23,370 nucleotides of DNA, from positions 1 to 23,370 of the forward strand of contig JAKCWW010009635.1 in assembly GCA_026260175.1 (NCBI GenBank), written 5' to 3'. The notes beneath the pieces were generated by a model that made no database searches, was not told where the DNA came from, and saw only the letters and a list, made by a program, of their open reading frames with translations. A program made the translations under genes and the position numbers. Position 1 is the first letter of the stretch; every line of letters begins with the position of its first letter. This DNA comes from Reticulitermes lucifugus. Lineage: Eukaryota > Arthropoda > Insecta > Blattodea > Rhinotermitidae. Positions 1-10,074 of the stretch are shown in pieces.

Positions 1-2
1 GA

Positions 3-59
3 GGCATCACAAAGAACACAAACCTTTCAACTTACAGATGTCCTGAATGTGCAGAGTGA
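3..59 (+). other. Possible C-terminal coding end (weak)
   Basis: The frame starting at base 3 is open to a TGA at 57-59 and ends in YRCPECAE, a CxxC pair of the sort seen in zinc-binding tails. The 5' part lies outside the window. Four AATAAA hexamers follow between 173 and 207 in AT-rich sequence, which would suit a 3' UTR of a gene or a transposase. Eighteen codons are too few to name a family, and an open frame of this length is common by chance. Low confidence. Confidence 0.12.
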
Positions 60-149
60 TGGCGTCCGTCCGATGTATTTTCAAACTTAATTTTGAAATT
101 TTATTCGTATTTTGTAAAAGTTTGTTTGTATTTTTGTATCCCCTAACAT

Positions 150-215
150 TATGTAAAGAATTAACAAATGTAAATAAATTGTAAATAAATCTATAAATAA
201 AAATAAATTGTAATT
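150..215 (+). promoter_or_regulatory. Cluster of AATAAA polyadenylation-type hexamers
   Basis: Four AATAAA hexamers start at 173, 184, 196 and 202 inside an A/T-rich run with repeated TAAATAAAT units. They could act as poly(A) signals for a transcript ending at the left edge of the window, or may simply be low-complexity sequence. Nothing downstream decides between these. Confidence 0.25.
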
Positions 216-420
216 TTATGTTAAAAAATAGATGGCGTTAATTGGATCACCTGTTCCTAATAACGCCACGATGTAAGCTTTTCCTCTTTAAATTTTATTT
301 GACCTTCAAAATTGTTTATCATCAGTGTCATTATGGTATTACATACAGAAAAGATTAAAGTGTGTCTGTGATTATTTTTTGATTTTTATATAGCGTATTC
401 CAAGAGCTAGAGCAGTTTAA

Positions 421-1921
421 GTGTTAAGGTGGCGTTATTTGGTTACAGTACCTTATTTCTTAGTCAATTTTATACTTATATTATGTTATGTTATTTTACG
501 TTATGTCCGCAGTAACAAGTCAATTTTAGTTTTCCTCACTCTGTGTGACTGGAATATGATGTTCTGTGTAGTCAGGCTGCGAAACTGCATTTCATCACAT
601 TTAACTGGGAAAATTTTAAAGAGAAAGTCGTGGTTGTCATGACGATATTAGGAACGCGTCACACCTACATATTTAATTGATTTATAAATTCCTTGCATTC
701 TTTCCGCTTTAGAGCGAGGCTTTTAACACAGAACCAATAACACATTCCTAGGCTGATTTGTCGTCCGTCCGCGAAAATGATTTAATGAAGTGTCGTCTCA
801 GCAGAAGGACACCAGTGAAGGGTATTTCTTCATGAGCAAGAATTACGTATCCCAAACCGACATTACCGTCGGTGTCAGCCTTATCTTTACGCGAAATACG
901 TCACCACGCAAGAACCTCATAGCGTAGCCGTCATATCTGTCGTGATGAAAATTCCATTACCAAATTTTAGTGTTCATTGAAATTATTTCTTTATTTTTGG
1001 TCAAATTTATATATCCGAATTTGCAATAAACAAGTGGATTTAATTAAGGTTACTGTATTTTGAGATATGACACCGTGTGATTTGGTAGCTGGTTACGTTA
1101 CCATTGTTGCGGATGACTGTGCCAGGCTGTACGACGTCACATTATAGAGGAGAATGATGTTAATATTTACTGCTATGAAGACTTCAAGTCTGAAGTGTAT
1201 TTCAGTCTAATTTACACACATATCGATTCCTTATGCTCTATCTTCTCGCCTGAAAAAATAAACTTTTCCACGAAGCAACATAGAAATATGTAATTACAGA
1301 GAAGAAGCTAATTTTAGGGAAGTAGAGAACACCAATAGCTGTGCCTTTGTATTAACTGGATGTATTACGGATTATTTCATGAATTTGGTCATACGATGAT
1401 TTCTGTGGTATTTAAATGTACTTGTGTTTTCCTTACCATGAACGTTGCAATGCCTCTCGTAGACACGTTTAATATTTACAATTGTAACTCAATTTATTTT
1501 AGTTTGGATATTGAGAGGCTTTTATGCAGCCTCATTTTCTTAACCTATATCCGTTTGCGTTCCAGACTGAATGGGGTTAAAGCAATTTTCCCCACAGTTG
1601 GTTATGTCACCGTTTTGTTTCGTTATAAGAATGGATGATCGATTGAGAGTATCAAAACATAAAGTTCCAAATGACACGGAAGTTGCTGGGATGGGATCCT
1701 CAGACACTAATGCATATGCTTCCCCTGTACTGTACTGCTATGACTGTTACGTCAGAAGACCGCGTAGGGTTTATATTAGCATATATCGATTACTCGAAAA
1801 TTTTCATGCCTTACTTTTTTCTTTGTTACAATATAAAATTCAAATTATTACCGTGCTTCTGTTTAATACTTTAATATTATTAAAGTGTGTTTTTAAGACA
1901 TAGAATAGGAAGGTGTGAATT
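421..1921. other. No recognisable gene or repeat
   Basis: AT-rich sequence with only short open frames (421-642, 1360-1638, 1571-1903 on the plus strand). None has recognisable domains, splice-flanked structure or coding-like composition. A stretch at 1070-1087 resembles the 30-bp minisatellite unit near 8800 with one mismatch over 18 bases. Confidence 0.5.
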
Positions 1922-2066
1922 GGAATTGTTTCAGGATAGGAACAGATGACTGCGGTCTGTGAACACGGTAAGAAACCTTCGAATTGCTTAAAATGCGGGA
2001 AATCCCTGGACTAGCTGAGAAACCGTTGGCGTCTTAAGAAGAAATGTGTCCCGTGGGTTAGTTATG
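1922..2066 (+). mobile_element. LINE 3' relic (reverse-transcriptase C-terminal tail)
   Basis: This is a degenerate copy of the 3' end of the non-LTR retrotransposon family that recurs through this window. The segment GTGAACACGGTAA-GAAACCTTCG matches GTGAATACGGTA-TGGAACCTACG in the 10075-10460 copy. It is followed by the shared block AAATGCGGGAAATCC...CTAGCTGAGAAACCG...CTTAAGAAG, which translates roughly as NAGNPWTS-stop-ETVGVLRR. It ends near GGGTTAGTTATG, like the TTAGTTACTTAGTTA end of the larger copy. Only the last part of the tail is present, and stops interrupt it. It is a dead fragment. Confidence 0.7.
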
Positions 2067-2462
2067 CTACTGTCGACACATATCAGGACTGTGTGTGGGC
2101 AGTTTGCTGTTTGTCATAATTGTCTTATGATAGCTTCCAGCCGCGGTAATTTAGGTGCGTCACGGCAGTGTTTAATGAAGAGGGGGATACGTCTTGAAAC
2201 TAATGAAGTAATTTAACACTGCACTGAGTAGACTGATATAATGATTATCCGATATACTGACAATGGTTACATCAGTTTCTGGAACCATACTCCAGGGTAT
2301 ATTCTTAAATACGACACGGCTGAAAATCTCTACACACTAACCGCTTATCAATCACATTCGCAGTTCAGTCAGTGTCCTGCGCTGTACGAGCTGAATCCTT
2401 GAACATAATTCAGGTTAATTTCAGTCTTGCAAGGGTTGAATCACATATGACGAAGGACCAAT
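2067..2462. other. No recognisable gene or repeat
   Basis: Unique-looking AT-rich sequence between a LINE relic and a SINE. It holds no open frame worth reporting. A CAGCCGCGGTAATT string near 2140 recalls small-subunit rRNA but stands alone. Confidence 0.5.
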
Positions 2463-2470
2463 ATTGGTGG

Positions 2471-2765
2471 ACATGGCCGTGCCATGGCTCAGGCGGTTAG
2501 TCACCGGCCTCTCACCGCAGAAGCCCGGGTTCTATCCCGGGTCAGTCCATATGGGTTTTGTGGTGGACAAAGTGGCACTGGGACAGGTTTTTCTTCGAGT
2601 ACTTTGGATTTTCCTTGTCAATTTCATTCCACCGATGCTCCATTAAAACGGAAAGACAGAAAAAACCTCATCATCTTCATTATGTTCCTCATAGGGTTGC
2701 ACAATAAGCTTTCAAGGCTGCGATGCTTCCGTAGCATCTACTGCGGGGCCCTTCAATAAAAAAAA
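2471..2765 (+). mobile_element. tRNA-derived SINE (family IV) with 8-bp target duplication
   Basis: A short interspersed element transcribed by RNA polymerase III. Its head has an A-box-like TGGCTCAGGCGG and a B-box-like GGTTCTATCCC (one mismatch to the GGTTCGANTCC consensus), spaced as in a tRNA. The body reads through as VDKVALGQVF and ends in GGGGCCCTTCAATA plus an A-rich tail. ATTGGTGG at 2463-2470 is repeated exactly at 2766-2773, which marks insertion by target-primed reverse transcription. Similar translated strings (PGF-PGSVH-GFVVDKVALGQVF) are, as I recall, widespread in cockroach and termite predicted proteins, where they are SINE translations rather than genes. Two overlapping open frames here are such artefacts. 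Confidence 0.8.
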
Positions 2766-2773
2766 ATTGGTGG

Positions 2774-3139
2774 GCAGATAAGAGACAACGATTCTGACGT
2801 ATATTGGACCGGTCTTCCTATCGAATTTCGGCAGGAATTGATTTAGTTAAAACCGGCTTTTTTTTGCGTGTTGTGGGAACGTTGTGATAATTTGATGTTG
2901 TGCGTAATTGAAAACAGCAAAATTTATTGTAATGTGTAATGGAATACAGAAACGGACAAACATATTTCGAATGTAAAGCTTATTAGATAGTGTAAATTTC
3001 CACCTTATCGATGTTTTCTGACGGTCGTTTGGAGTTGCATTTTCTACCTTTTACGATTAGCCTTCGTTTCGCGCAAAATAATTAGATCTCCCACTATGGC
3101 TTCCCTCAATCCCTCTGGACAAATTCCGAGAGAGTGCCT
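2774..3139. other. No recognisable gene or repeat
   Basis: AT-rich sequence with an 8-T run at 2864-2871. I see no coding signal, terminal repeats or tRNA-like boxes. Confidence 0.5.
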
Positions 3140-3198
3140 GTAATTGAATGAAGACCGCTTCCTTTCACATCTCTTCCTACTCACATGTTATCCTATGA
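3140..3198 (+). repeat. Old SINE-body relic (GTAATT...CCGCTTCCTT type)
   Basis: GACCGCTTCCTTTCACATC here matches GACTGCTTCCTTCCACATC at 11085-11103 with two mismatches over 19 bases, and the upstream GTAATTGAATGAA aligns with GTAAATAAAATAG. The pattern resembles a widespread insect SINE body that I recall as GTAATTAAGGCCACGGCCGC followed by TTCCTTCC. Both copies are strongly decayed. I cannot place the ends. Confidence 0.4.
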
Positions 3199-3931
3199 TT
3201 GTACTCTATCAAGTCTTAGATACTGACAGTGCAGCTAAATAAACCATAAATGTATAAACAATAAAGATGTATCAGATCAAATTTTCTGACTGGTTAACCA
3301 AACCTGGACAGAACATTATGCTGGCAACGATCTGGAATCAAACTGTTGACCGTATGTTGTGTTTAGTGTTCAGGGTTCCATAGTTTGGGCTGGGAGAAGT
3401 GCACCATTAGTTGTGTATGTCGCCACGGGGTGCGCTGCTGACCGACTGACTGGTTTTCCACCAAACAATACACAACATGTGTGTTTTGCAGGGAAACAAC
3501 TGTGCATTGTATATATGTCTATATGCTTGTGTACAGCCTGATTACAATGCAGTGCTTTGTCGCTATTCAATTCGTTGCTCTTTCACGGCTAGCATGCGGT
3601 ATTTGTTTTCGACTGCCCTGATCTTTATCCCTTGCTCAATCACGTTAATGGTTTTACTGGTGTACAGGATGTAGCAATTTTCAATCTCATATTTGTATCA
3701 CCTATTGCGTAAATCAAAAATACCCCTAGGAGACGCAATGTAAGGCTCCACAGATACAGTAAACTATCGATTAAATTTAAGTAAGAATAACGGCTGCGTT
3801 AATCCGTTACCTGCCAAGTGTTGGGTCAGAAATGAAATACCCTCTTCATTAATTCGAGGAAGTTATCATGTGTACCGTAGTCAGAGCGTTAGCACGACTG
3901 AGTAGATGGTGACAGTTGAGACTGGAGCAAT
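3199..3931. other. No recognisable gene or repeat
   Basis: Open frames at 3359-3541 (+) and 3370-3570 (-) overlap each other on opposite strands. Neither shows a domain or a coding-like composition. No tRNA-like boxes or terminal repeats are visible. Confidence 0.5.
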
Positions 3932-3944
3932 GGTAGAATGTTGA

Positions 3945-4197
3945 TTTTTTTTTCCATGGCCCAACAGCCCCTAGTGGGCCAGGGTCTCTCATTATCTAGG
4001 TTTCACGATCACACTCAGACACACCACACTCAGTAGGACTCCTCTGGTCGAGTGGTCAGTCCGACGCAGAGATCTCTACCTGACAACATATAACACTCAC
4101 AAGAGAGACATCCTTGCCTCCGGCGGGATTCGAACCCGCAATCCCAGGAAGCGAGCGGCCGCAGACCCACGCCTTAGACCGCGCGGTCACTGGGATC
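3945..4197 (-). mobile_element. tRNA-derived SINE, family I, copy 1
   Basis: On the minus strand the head begins near 4197 and carries GACCGCGCGGTCTAAGGCG, the D-arm region of a tRNA-Leu/Ser-like gene (A box). GCGGGTTCGAATCCCGCC follows with a perfect B box. The body contains GTGAGTGTTATATGTTGTCAGG and ends at 3945 in a poly(T) run, which is the A tail of the element. Flanks GGTAGAATGTTGA (3932-3944) and GGCAGAATGGTGA (4198-4210) match at 11 of 13 positions and are read as the target duplication. Two open frames over this head, one on each strand, are not genes. It is collinear with the copies at 16934 (+) and 22902 (-). Confidence 0.88.
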
Positions 4198-4210
4198 GGC
4201 AGAATGGTGA

Positions 4211-5744
4211 TTACTAGGGTAATATTTGAAGAAACTCGGAGAAAGCCGTACATCAGTGCGGATTTTTTGATCACGCAAGTTACATGGCTACCAGATATTG
4301 AGTCTGACACAAGATGGTGACAAGCCGGGCTGTAGACGCTTGAGCCTAAACGCGTCCTTTGCTTAAGTTTAATTACGAAAAAGGTTCGGTTAATTGAGTG
4401 TACATTAGACAAAATCGATTGGTGTACACTGGAAAACTGATCTAGCTGTAGAATATTTTGATGATCCGATTTAACTAAGTTATTTAAGTATCAGCATCTG
4501 TAATCTGTTGCGAGATATCTCTTAATTATTTATTTGCTTACCATTTAAAGGTGACGAATGACGTATGTGGACAGGAAGTAGCCTATATACATGTCACTCA
4601 GCCCAATCTTTTATTTGCGTATTTACCGGCTTATGGACACGAAGGAACGTTACCTGTTGCAGTTTAAACCGTTTTATGTGACTAATTACTTCGCTGAGCT
4701 GCTCAATAATTTCTCAACCATTTATCGATACCGAAGGTACATTACCATACTCAGAATACTCCCTTAATCCCTATCCTGAGTCAGAAAAGTCGAGTCGAAA
4801 ATTTCTCTCCAGTGTTACCATAGTTGATGTGATCACAGTAACAGTATTTGTATAAGAATTAAAATGATGATGCTAGTTTTATGATAATCATATTATGCAT
4901 TCATTTATATATAGTTGTGATAAAAATTCACCATTAGCCTGTAGTTACAACAACTATAACGCGGCCACCCGATTGTGCCTGTTGACATATACTACATGGA
5001 ACTGTTCGCTGGAGGCTTACTTCGTGTTGTAACCACGACAAGGGGTTGAATGTGAGATGCATTCAATTTCCGGACAGTGGTAATCCTGTACTCACCCTGG
5101 AGGCCGTTTGTACAAACCTCATTCCGATCCAACAGTTGTTCAAACATTTAAGTTCGGAGCGATTGGTTATGAATTGATCGTTTGTGATTCTGTAAACGAT
5201 AGTACGAATAAACACCTATCTCCCTTGTTTATTTATAACAAACAGTTTCTAAATTGAATATTAAAATTTTCTTTCCTCTGTGTTACCTGAACACGTACAA
5301 AACTACGTAGATGCAGATAATGTAGATGGTCGGTCAGAAAATAAATTTACATGGCGTGTAACTTGTACCTGACGGACAAGCAGTGACTGTGTTATGTCAG
5401 GGAAATTTTCCGTGAAATATTTATGATCTGTTGCCAGTGCTGAAGCGAAATCTTGAGGGCCGTTGATTTAATGATGACCGCGATGTGGAAACAGTTGTCA
5501 CACTATGGCTGTTAATATAGGACACGAACTGATATAATCAGGAAATACGACGCACTTCCTTCTGTATGATAAATGCTTATGTTGTGGCGTGGTCTATTTA
5601 GAGATGTAGTTGGATAGCATATATTTGAAAATAAAAAAGTACCAAAATGTTTGAAACTTATTTTCTTACCGAAAAACGTTATTGAAAACCAACTAAACTA
5701 CGTAACTGACTGAACAACTGACGGACTTACTCCACAGAGCAGAG
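4211..5744. other. No recognisable gene or repeat
   Basis: About 1.5 kb of AT-rich sequence with no open frame above 60 codons outside the SINE edge, no tRNA-like boxes and no obvious direct or inverted repeats. Confidence 0.5.
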
Positions 5745-5990
5745 CTCTTCACGTGAAGCTAACATTTCCTCTGCTAGTTACGAAATTGCCCACATTTTTT
5801 GCAACATGAAGGTTCATTTCCTCGTTCAAAATATCCCTCCACTTGTCCCTAACCTGAACCCTATCAATCCAGTTTGCGCTCTCCCAACAGATTTCTTTGA
5901 GATATATGTTAATATTATCCTCCCATCTGTACCAAAGTCTGTAAAGTTTACCCAGTTCGTTGCAAATTATCAATCGAAGTCCGAGGCATT
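5745..5990 (-). mobile_element. LINE 3' relic, minus strand, frame still open
   Basis: An open frame of 74 codons (5749-5973) reads LYRLWYRWEDNINIYLKEI, then NWIDRVQVRDKWRDILNEE, then MNLHVAKNVGNFVTS. This is collinear with the tail in the 10075-10460 copy (RYRWKDTIKIDLKEIGW). I recall this peptide as the extreme C-terminus of a reverse transcriptase from a Blattodea non-LTR element, just downstream of the polymerase domain. It has no catalytic residues of its own. It is the only copy of this tail on the minus strand, and the least broken frame of the set. It is a transposon remnant rather than a host gene. Confidence 0.78.
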
Positions 5991-6039
5991 GTGAAATGTT
6001 TCGTAACGCGCTAAGTTTTTAAGACGAGGATTTGTTAGC

Positions 6040-6170
6040 ACCTGGCCTAACCCCCAGGCTGGAGGACCACCCCATATCTGCTTTCTTCCACATCAGGAGG
6101 CATTATCTTGCTTCAGCAACCTGAGGGTGCGCCATGTCATGGTGGGGGAGGACCCGCTTATCATGGAATC
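6040..6170 (+). repeat. Probable dispersed repeat relic
   Basis: The strings CAGGCTGGAGGACCACCCC and CAACCTGAGGGTGCGCCATG, separated by about 50 bases, resemble a repeat that I recall from cockroach and termite genomes (GGCTGGAGGACCACTCC ... GCAACCTGAGGACGCGCCATG). The middle appears deleted here. There is no second copy in this window, so the call rests on memory. It lies directly beside the LINE relic that ends near 5990. Confidence 0.4.
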
Positions 6171-6459
6171 GTTGTTAACAGCAATAGTAGTTTGTGATGT
6201 ATTTCTTTAGTGTCGCTGTCAGGTACGGCCATGTAGTGACGAATGGTGCGGCGGTTAATATATCGTGGATTGGAAGGAGTGTGGAAGGAGAGGGTCGTGT
6301 CCAAATTGATTCACTGTCTTGACGTTTGCTTGGGGAGACTGAGCAGAGCCATCATAAGCCTTGTGCAGGACGTGTGTCAGCCAAGATTTAAACCGATCAC
6401 CTCCTGAACACATTTTCACTTAACCCCTTGAACCAACATGCTCGGTGTCATGAGATTAA

Positions 6460-6690
6460 ATAACGTGAGATGAAATCAGCGTGGCATATGTTACGCGTGG
6501 GGAAGAAGAGAAATATGTACAGAATTTTAGTTGGGAAACTTGATTCGGAAAAAGTAGAAGGTCTGTTGAAGTAAGTCATAATAAATAATGATAGAATGTA
6601 TCTCAAGATGAGACAAAGTGACGTTAAAACGGGGGATTTCGAAATCGGCTGAGCAGTGATCGTCTAGTGAAGAAGAATGCTCATTCTAGT
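6460..6690 (+). mobile_element. LINE 3' relic with internal deletion
   Basis: The 5' part reads HMLRVGKKRNMYRILVGKL, matching the HVAxMGEExNVYRVLVGKP section of the same tail family. The middle (RWEDNIKMDL region) is missing or scrambled. The 3' part, AAAACGGGGGATTTCG...GGCTGAGCAGTGATCGTCTAGTGAAGAAG, aligns with the AAATGCGGGAAAT...CTAGCTGAGAAACCG...CTTAAGAAG block seen at 1990. It is a dead copy. Confidence 0.55.
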
Positions 6691-6808
6691 AGGTTTATAT
6701 TCTACACCATTATTCTCCACGTCTCCATGCATTCTATCTGCATGTCTTCGCATCTATTCCCATACCTAATAATTCCTTCAGTTACATCGCTTTAAAATTT
6801 AATAAGTT

Positions 6809-7073
6809 TACTACTACTACTACTATCACCACTACTACCATTACCATTGTCACTGCTACTGCTACTACTGCTACTGCTACCACTCGCTACTACTACTATC
6901 ACCATCACTACCACCGCTACTGCTACTGCTACTACTACCACTGCCACTGCTACTACTACTATCGCAACCACTACTACTACCACTGCCACTGCTACTGATA
7001 CTACTACGATCGCAACCACTACTACTACCACTACCACTGCTACTGCTACTACTACTACTGCTGCTACGGCACT
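6809..7073 (+). repeat. ACT/GCT/ACC trinucleotide microsatellite with 48-bp higher-order units
   Basis: About 88 triplets, mostly ACT, GCT, ACC and GCC. Within it ATCGCAACCACTACTACTAC starts at 6961 and again at 7009, so a 48-bp (16-triplet) block has been duplicated on top of the triplet slippage. Several open frames on both strands here (Thr/Ala-rich on plus, Val-rich or Ser/Gly-rich on minus) follow from the repeat and do not indicate a protein. Confidence 0.95.
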
Positions 7074-7364
7074 CTAAATGGACTTTTATCTCTTGTCTGA
7101 TTGAAAGCAACAACCTACTAACATGAGGTTCTTTTCGGGATGGCTGTGAGGTAAAGACGAAGAGAACGAACCCTGTCATTTAGGCCTAATAAAGCTAATT
7201 CATCAGGAGGCACGGAAGCAATCCAAGTTGCTGAAGATGTATAAATAATAACAGCAAACAGTACTGTCCGAGCAGCATGTAGGCGCTCTGCCACAAAGTT
7301 ATGGCACGACAAGTACATTAATCAACAGGATGGAGTGGAATTCCGAGGTTTGGTGGTAGACTTC

Positions 7365-7590
7365 GTAATATGAGGAAGGAGAAGATTGGAGGATAATATT
7401 AAAATGGATCTGAATAAAAAAACTTATGAGGGCGTGGACTGAAATGACCAGGCTCAGGATAGTGGCAAGTGGCGGGCTGTTGTGAATACGGCAATAAACG
7501 CTCGGATTTAATGAAAAGCGGGGAATTTCTTGATTAGCTGAAGAATTATTGGCTTTTGAAGAACTGCTGTGCTCTATGTGGGTATTTAGC
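7365..7590 (+). mobile_element. LINE 3' relic
   Basis: The translated strand gives RRRLEDNIKMDLNKKTYEG, followed by QAQDSGKWRAVVNTAINAR and the terminal KAGNFLIS with stops between blocks. The order and spacing match the 5745 and 10075 copies. The DNA block AAAAGCGGGGAATTTCTTG...TTAGCTGAAGAATTATTGG is the shared 3' end. Sequence 5' of 7365 (7180-7330) may be part of the same element, but I cannot align it. Confidence 0.68.
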
Positions 7591-8780
7591 TCAGATACAG
7601 TGGAGCAACAACAATTATTCTGCAGGAAACCAAGGTTATTCGATAAATACTGAAATAATCAAGTCCAAATGTAATTTAAAAACACCAAAATGTCGAAAAA
7701 TGATATGCAATAAGCTTAATGTTCGAAATTTTAAGGTTGGTTTCTGCCTATAATTACATGGCACAAAAATTTTCATATCCTTCCCATGAGATTTAAAAAA
7801 ATAATCTGTTTTGTTAAAATAGTGTACTGTGATCACATGACCGTCATATATACTTCTCGCGAGGGTTGCATAACTGACTGCATGCTCTTCGTCCTGAAGG
7901 TGGCCAACTAAAAGTACTTCGAAAATTTTAAACAACTTCAGCACGTGAAGCGGCAAAATGACGAAAGACGAAATTACGCGTTATGTATCAGGCCGATGAC
8001 CTGAGGATAAGAACGGATAAGAGCCAGTACCTGCTGCCTGGAAAGAACGATGTGTACTCCAGCTGAATAAAGATGGCTGTGGTTCCCAGTCTACATGATG
8101 GAAGCAAAATAAAGGGATTTGTTCCCAATTGGTTGAGCTACTTCCACTGATTTCATCTAAAATTCTTATCTTATTTCTCGATTGCTTGCCTGTCTGTCTC
8201 CTAACAAATAGTTTCATCTGTGCAAAAGCGATCTAACTTAATACCAGCTGACTGTCTAACTCTTAATAAATAAATTGAAAATTCAAATGTCCTGCTGTGT
8301 TGCCGTATCGACTGCTGATTAGTACCAACATTGTGATTGGCCGTAGTGCCTTCATCTTCACGGCGACAGAGTGAGCACTTCAAAAATGTCTCTTTTAGGA
8401 CTGCTTTGCCAGTCCACATGAGTTAAGTTCCCAGACGACTTGAATCTTCAGCAGTACCGCTGTGAGAATCTCAGATTTCGCATAGTAACTAAGTTACACG
8501 CACACACAAGTGTTAGTGTAATATATTGTGACAAACGCGATTTCACTTGATCTATTTTTTTAAATAGTCTTATCCATTTAAAAATCTCAATATTGATCAT
8601 ACTAATTCATTATGCCCACGGTTCTAGTATTTAAATTACTTAAATTTCTGTAAGTACGTTTTGTTCAACACTGTTTTGTAATTTTAAAATATGATTGACA
8701 GCCATGATCATAAGTGTAGTATCGTTTACGAAGTTTGAGGCTCTCAAACCTCTGACTGTGAAAGTTGCTATTTTTTATTG
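7591..8780. other. No recognisable gene or repeat
   Basis: Open frames at 7556-7753 (+), 7636-7956 (-), 7981-8217 (-) and 8201-8419 (-) have no recognisable domain. Some overlap on opposite strands. No TE termini or tRNA boxes are visible. Confidence 0.5.
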
Positions 8781-8905
8781 GTATCTAACACTGTGTAATT
8801 TGGTACCTAGCTATCTAACACCGTGTAATTTGGTACGTAGCTATCTAACACCGTGTAATTTGGTACGTAGCTATCTAACACCGTGTAATATGATACAAAG
8901 ATATC
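8781..8905 (+). repeat. 30-bp minisatellite, about 4.2 copies
   Basis: Units start at 8781, 8811, 8841 and 8871 with the consensus CTATCTAACACCGTGTAATT + TGGTACGTAG. Units 2 and 3 are identical, and units 1 and 4 are diverged at the outer edges, as expected for an array that grew from the inside. Because 30 is a multiple of three, the plus strand stays open (8695-8949) and encodes a repeating SYLTPCNLVR decapeptide. I see no other reason to treat it as a gene. Confidence 0.95.
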
Positions 8906-9361
8906 AACGTTTCTGGAGAAAAAAACTGTTGACTCCATCTTCACAGTAAAAGAGTAAGTAAGTCATACTCTTCTGCTCTTAATTTGCCTCCAAACGGTCT
9001 GTAGGCTTACACATACAGGAAAGTAGATGGCGTTGTACATGTTTGAAACGTAATATTTGTGATCTTAATCATTCGCTCGCTACGAAAGAAATATCTTACA
9101 TAAAACGGCTTGTACTCTAAATGTATTTTATACATGTCATTAAAAAGATCTCCTTTCATATCCCACATTAAAGCTTAAACATATGTATTTTCTTAAACTG
9201 CAGTGCACTAAGTTGGAAGAAATGTCATTTGCAACATAATTATTTAAAGTATTCCAAGGAAACAAATAAGGCGTTTTAAAGGCCGTCAGTTCAAAGAGGA
9301 TTGATTGCTTAGGACATATAGACCTTACGCATGGGACAGAGACAAAATGCACGTAAATATA
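8906..9361. other. No recognisable gene or repeat
   Basis: AT-rich sequence. One minus open frame (9140-9352) has no recognisable domain. Confidence 0.5.
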
Positions 9362-9363
9362 TA

Positions 9364-9551
9364 CAGTCGAACTCAGTTATAACGACATCGGTTTATACGA
9401 CACCATGTCTATAGCATCAGATATTCTGTGGTGCCAATTAATTCCTCGCTGTTAACCATGACATTATACTCCTCGGTTAGAACAACACTCATTTATAACA
9501 AAACAAAATATTCCATCCCTTTCATGACGTTATAATCGAGTTCGATTCTAG
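9364..9551. mobile_element. Tigger/pogo-like non-autonomous DNA transposon (MITE)
   Basis: The left end reads CAGTCGAACTCAGTTATAAC. The right end, read inward on the minus strand, is CTAGAATCGAACTCGATTAT + AACGTCA. The two arms share TCGAACTC followed by TTATAACG. Each is flanked by TA (9362-9363 and 9552-9553), the target duplication of Tc1/mariner and pogo elements. CAGTNGAACCTCGNTATAAC-type ends are typical of the Tigger branch of pogo. The element is 188 bp, has no transposase and must have moved in trans. The internal sequence is AT-rich, with further GTTATAAC-like fragments. Confidence 0.65.
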
Positions 9552-9553
9552 TA

Positions 9554-10074
9554 GGACACCCTGAAATAAAGAGAGCTTTTGGGGGACCTAGACATATATG
9601 GGATGATATTTCCAAATTAATACGAAATACGTAGCATGTAAGGGCGTGTACTGCATACGAGTGTAGAGTGGTGAGCTTTAATGAACATGCTAGTGGGTTG
9701 TATAAAGTGGAAAAATCTCTTGGGCAACCGCGTGACAACCAACTTTCGAAAGACTGCTTCATGGGGTCAGTGGTGGGAGCGGAAATGAATGCAGATCGTA
9801 TTAATTTCTGCCAACAGTCGCTGTGTGTCATCTTGAAAAATCGTTTAAAAAATTACGATTAATGAATACAAAAGTGACTGACAACGCTGCTATATACAAC
9901 AGCTGGTCCATAATATTTATCCATTATGTTACCAGATCAGTATCCAAATCAAAACCGAAAAAACAATTTTTCTTCTTCAAGTGAACTCACTTTACACTTA
10001 GAATACCACCAAAAAAGAGACTGAAAGCAGAGAGTCTTGTTAACTTCGTAAGGCATGTTATTACCGACTATCTG
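9554..10074. other. No recognisable gene or repeat
   Basis: Two overlapping open frames on opposite strands (9493-9831 minus, 9668-9862 plus) have no recognisable domain. Confidence 0.5.

Noticed and set aside
1360-1638. HEFGH metalloprotease-like motif in a 92-codon plus ORF
   Set aside because: The HExxH pentapeptide stands alone, with no further zinc ligand or family context, and a short chance ORF can produce it.
2138-2152. CAGCCGCGGTAATT resembling the conserved small-subunit rRNA 530-loop region
   Set aside because: The flanks do not match any rRNA and the element is too short to be more than chance.
4114-4320. tRNA gene in the SINE head (and likewise at 13440, 14020, 16940, 21850, 23090)
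   Set aside because: The A and B boxes are those of SINEs: acceptor stems do not pair, bodies and target duplications follow, and the same heads recur.
6792-7179. Poly-Val, poly-Ser/Gly and Thr/Ala-rich proteins
   Set aside because: These are translations of the triplet microsatellite in several frames on both strands.
8695-8949. Protein with a decapeptide repeat
   Set aside because: The open frame follows from a 30-bp minisatellite whose unit is a multiple of three; there is no other coding evidence.
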